Source of the DNA: Candidatus Competibacteraceae bacterium
Lineage (GTDB): Bacteria > Pseudomonadota > Gammaproteobacteria > Competibacterales > Competibacteraceae
Direction: 5' to 3'
Length of the DNA: 58,188 bases
Assembly (NCBI GenBank): GCA_027492875.1
Contig: JAPUDV010000093.1
Coordinates: 1-58,188 of the forward strand
How positions within the stretch are numbered: the stretch's first letter is position 1; each line of letters begins with the position of its first letter. Made by a program: the position numbers and the translations under genes. Shown here in pieces: positions 57,718-58,188 of the stretch. The notes beneath the pieces were generated by a model. The model searched no databases. It was given only the letters and a program-made list of their open reading frames with translations, and was not told where the DNA came from.

Positions 57718-57829
57718 CTTGTTCATGAGGCGTCTCTTGGTTAAGTCATAAATTGCCAACTGGCATGAGGCTGCAATGAATGTTATGCGGATTAAAATCA
57801 GTTTATTATTCTAAATAATAGATTCTGGT

Positions 57830-57885
57830 AGCTAAGCGTTGCACCTGACCGTGCTACGTGCGGCAGGCTAACGAAGTTGTTAGGT
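57830..57885 (+). other. attC-like fold before the acyltransferase gene
   Basis: The stretch starts AGCTAAG and ends GTTAGGT, a good R' core. Between them CCTGACCG (57844-57851) pairs with CGGCAGG (57861-57867) leaving one bulged A, around a nine-base loop. The left R box does not match well (AAG instead of AAC). The next gene starts 14 bases beyond, as in cassettes. No integrase is seen. Confidence 0.3.
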
Positions 57886-57898
57886 ATTGAAGGTAATT

Positions 57899-58186
57899 AT
57901 GGGACTTTATAGATTATTCTTGGCTATGTTGGTGGCTATATCTCATGCGGGGATTAGCTTCTATGACTATAACCCTGGCGTGGTTGCAGTGATTTCTTTT
58001 TTTATTCTCAGCGGATACGTGATGAGTGTGCTAATAGAAAAATATTACAAAAATCCATCCGCTATTCCCATCTTCTATTTAGATAGAGCAGCAAGGCTTT
58101 TCCCTCAATTTGTGTTTTACATGATACTTGCATCGCTATTAATCTACTTTTTGAAATTTGATTCTCCATTCGGCGTTGGTGCATAA
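57899..58186 (+). pseudogene. Acyltransferase family 3 (OafA/YrhL-like), N-terminal part ending at an early stop
   Basis: 95 residues from ATG 57899 with GAAGGT upstream: MGLYRLFLAMLVAISHAGIS, NPGVVAVISFFILSGYVMSV, the catalytic-His and first-helices region of OafA-type membrane acyltransferases, then FYLDRAARLFPQFVFYMILA. The normal protein has roughly 350 or more residues with about ten helices, but a TAA falls at 58184-58186, two bases from the window end. It is therefore truncated or frameshifted; continuation outside the window could reveal which. AT-rich and unlike its neighbours. Confidence 0.7.
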
Positions 58187-58188
58187 AT

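Larger units (their letters stand above)
57464..57898. other. Spacer between trpG and the acyltransferase gene
   Basis: 435 bases with no convincing gene. The half next to trpG is GC-rich and holds repeated TTCGTTGG elements (57500-57587, 57710-57717); the other half is AT-rich and ends in an attC-like structure. An open frame at 57444-57728 has no family character and is dismissed. Confidence 0.6.

Noticed and set aside
57444..57728. 94-codon plus-strand frame upstream of the acyltransferase
   Set aside because: Crosses the trpG start and the repeat-rich leader, with no ribosome site or domain.
57464..57730. Classic trp leader peptide
   Set aside because: No short ORF with consecutive Trp codons precedes trpG.

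Overview
The window is a GC-rich chromosomal stretch from a gammaproteobacterium. Gene content (mreBCD-mrdA-rodA-mltB-rlpA-dac-ybeD-lipB-lipA, yraN/rsmI beside a type A RNase P RNA, trpGDC, cobalamin-dependent metH, gatCAB) fits that class. A glycogen-accumulating Competibacteraceae-like or Chromatiales-like lineage is my inference from gene style, not something the sequence proves. Both ends and the block at about 25.7-31.7 kb are visibly more AT-rich and carry broken genes, so they look acquired.

Layout. 1-1,082: a partial solute-binding protein gene and the wreckage of an IS1-family and probably an IS3-family transposase. 1,083-4,327: an overlapping operon of a hotdog thioesterase and two consecutive YcjF/DUF697-type GTPases. 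4,376-5,628: flavodoxin-fold quinone reductase and FAH-family hydrolase. 5,782-11,916: a divergent alpha-E / circularly permuted ATP-grasp / transglutaminase-DUF2126 module, probably an amide-bond-forming modification system. 12,162-13,377: XRE regulator and polysaccharide deacetylase. 13,436-16,860: MacAB-like exporter whose outer-membrane partner survives only as a C-terminal stub. 16,908-23,665: DUF4239 membrane protein, metH, a DUF262-HNH protein (GmrSD-like, possible defence) and yraN. 23,734-25,710: rsmI, rnpB, cupin.

25,770-31,645 is the accessory block: remnants of a toxin-antitoxin-like pair, two zinc-ribbon membrane proteins preceded by a possible attC-like site, an aberrant asparagine-synthetase-like enzyme paired with a zinc-ribbon membrane protein that may contain a Toprim/Spo11-like domain, an AAA-ATPase stub, an AbrB/PIN toxin-antitoxin pair and an EVE/PUA-like protein. 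Together with the DUF262 gene this looks like a small defence/mobility region threaded between core genes. The zinc-ribbon/Toprim-like plus degenerate-glutaminase amidoligase pair is the least familiar combination in the window and my best candidate for an undescribed system.

31,680-34,984 encodes GatB, GatA and GatC (tRNA-dependent amidation). Divergent from it, 35,112-46,197 is a long elongasome and lipoylation supercluster: MreBCD, PBP2 and RodA build the rod wall; MltB, RlpA and a D,D-carboxypeptidase trim peptidoglycan; YbeD, LipB and LipA follow. 46,229-54,999 holds an MFS transporter with a tiny membrane ORF behind it, a LytS-type 5TM PAS histidine kinase without a neighbouring regulator, a GT4 glycosyltransferase and a large CHASE-PAS-GGDEF cyclase. 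55,007-57,463 is trpGDC on the minus strand, with an unusual set of 8-10 bp direct and inverted repeats upstream. The window ends in an AT-rich, prematurely stopped acyltransferase gene preceded by another attC-like fold.

All functions are from reading translated sequence by eye; no database search was run.
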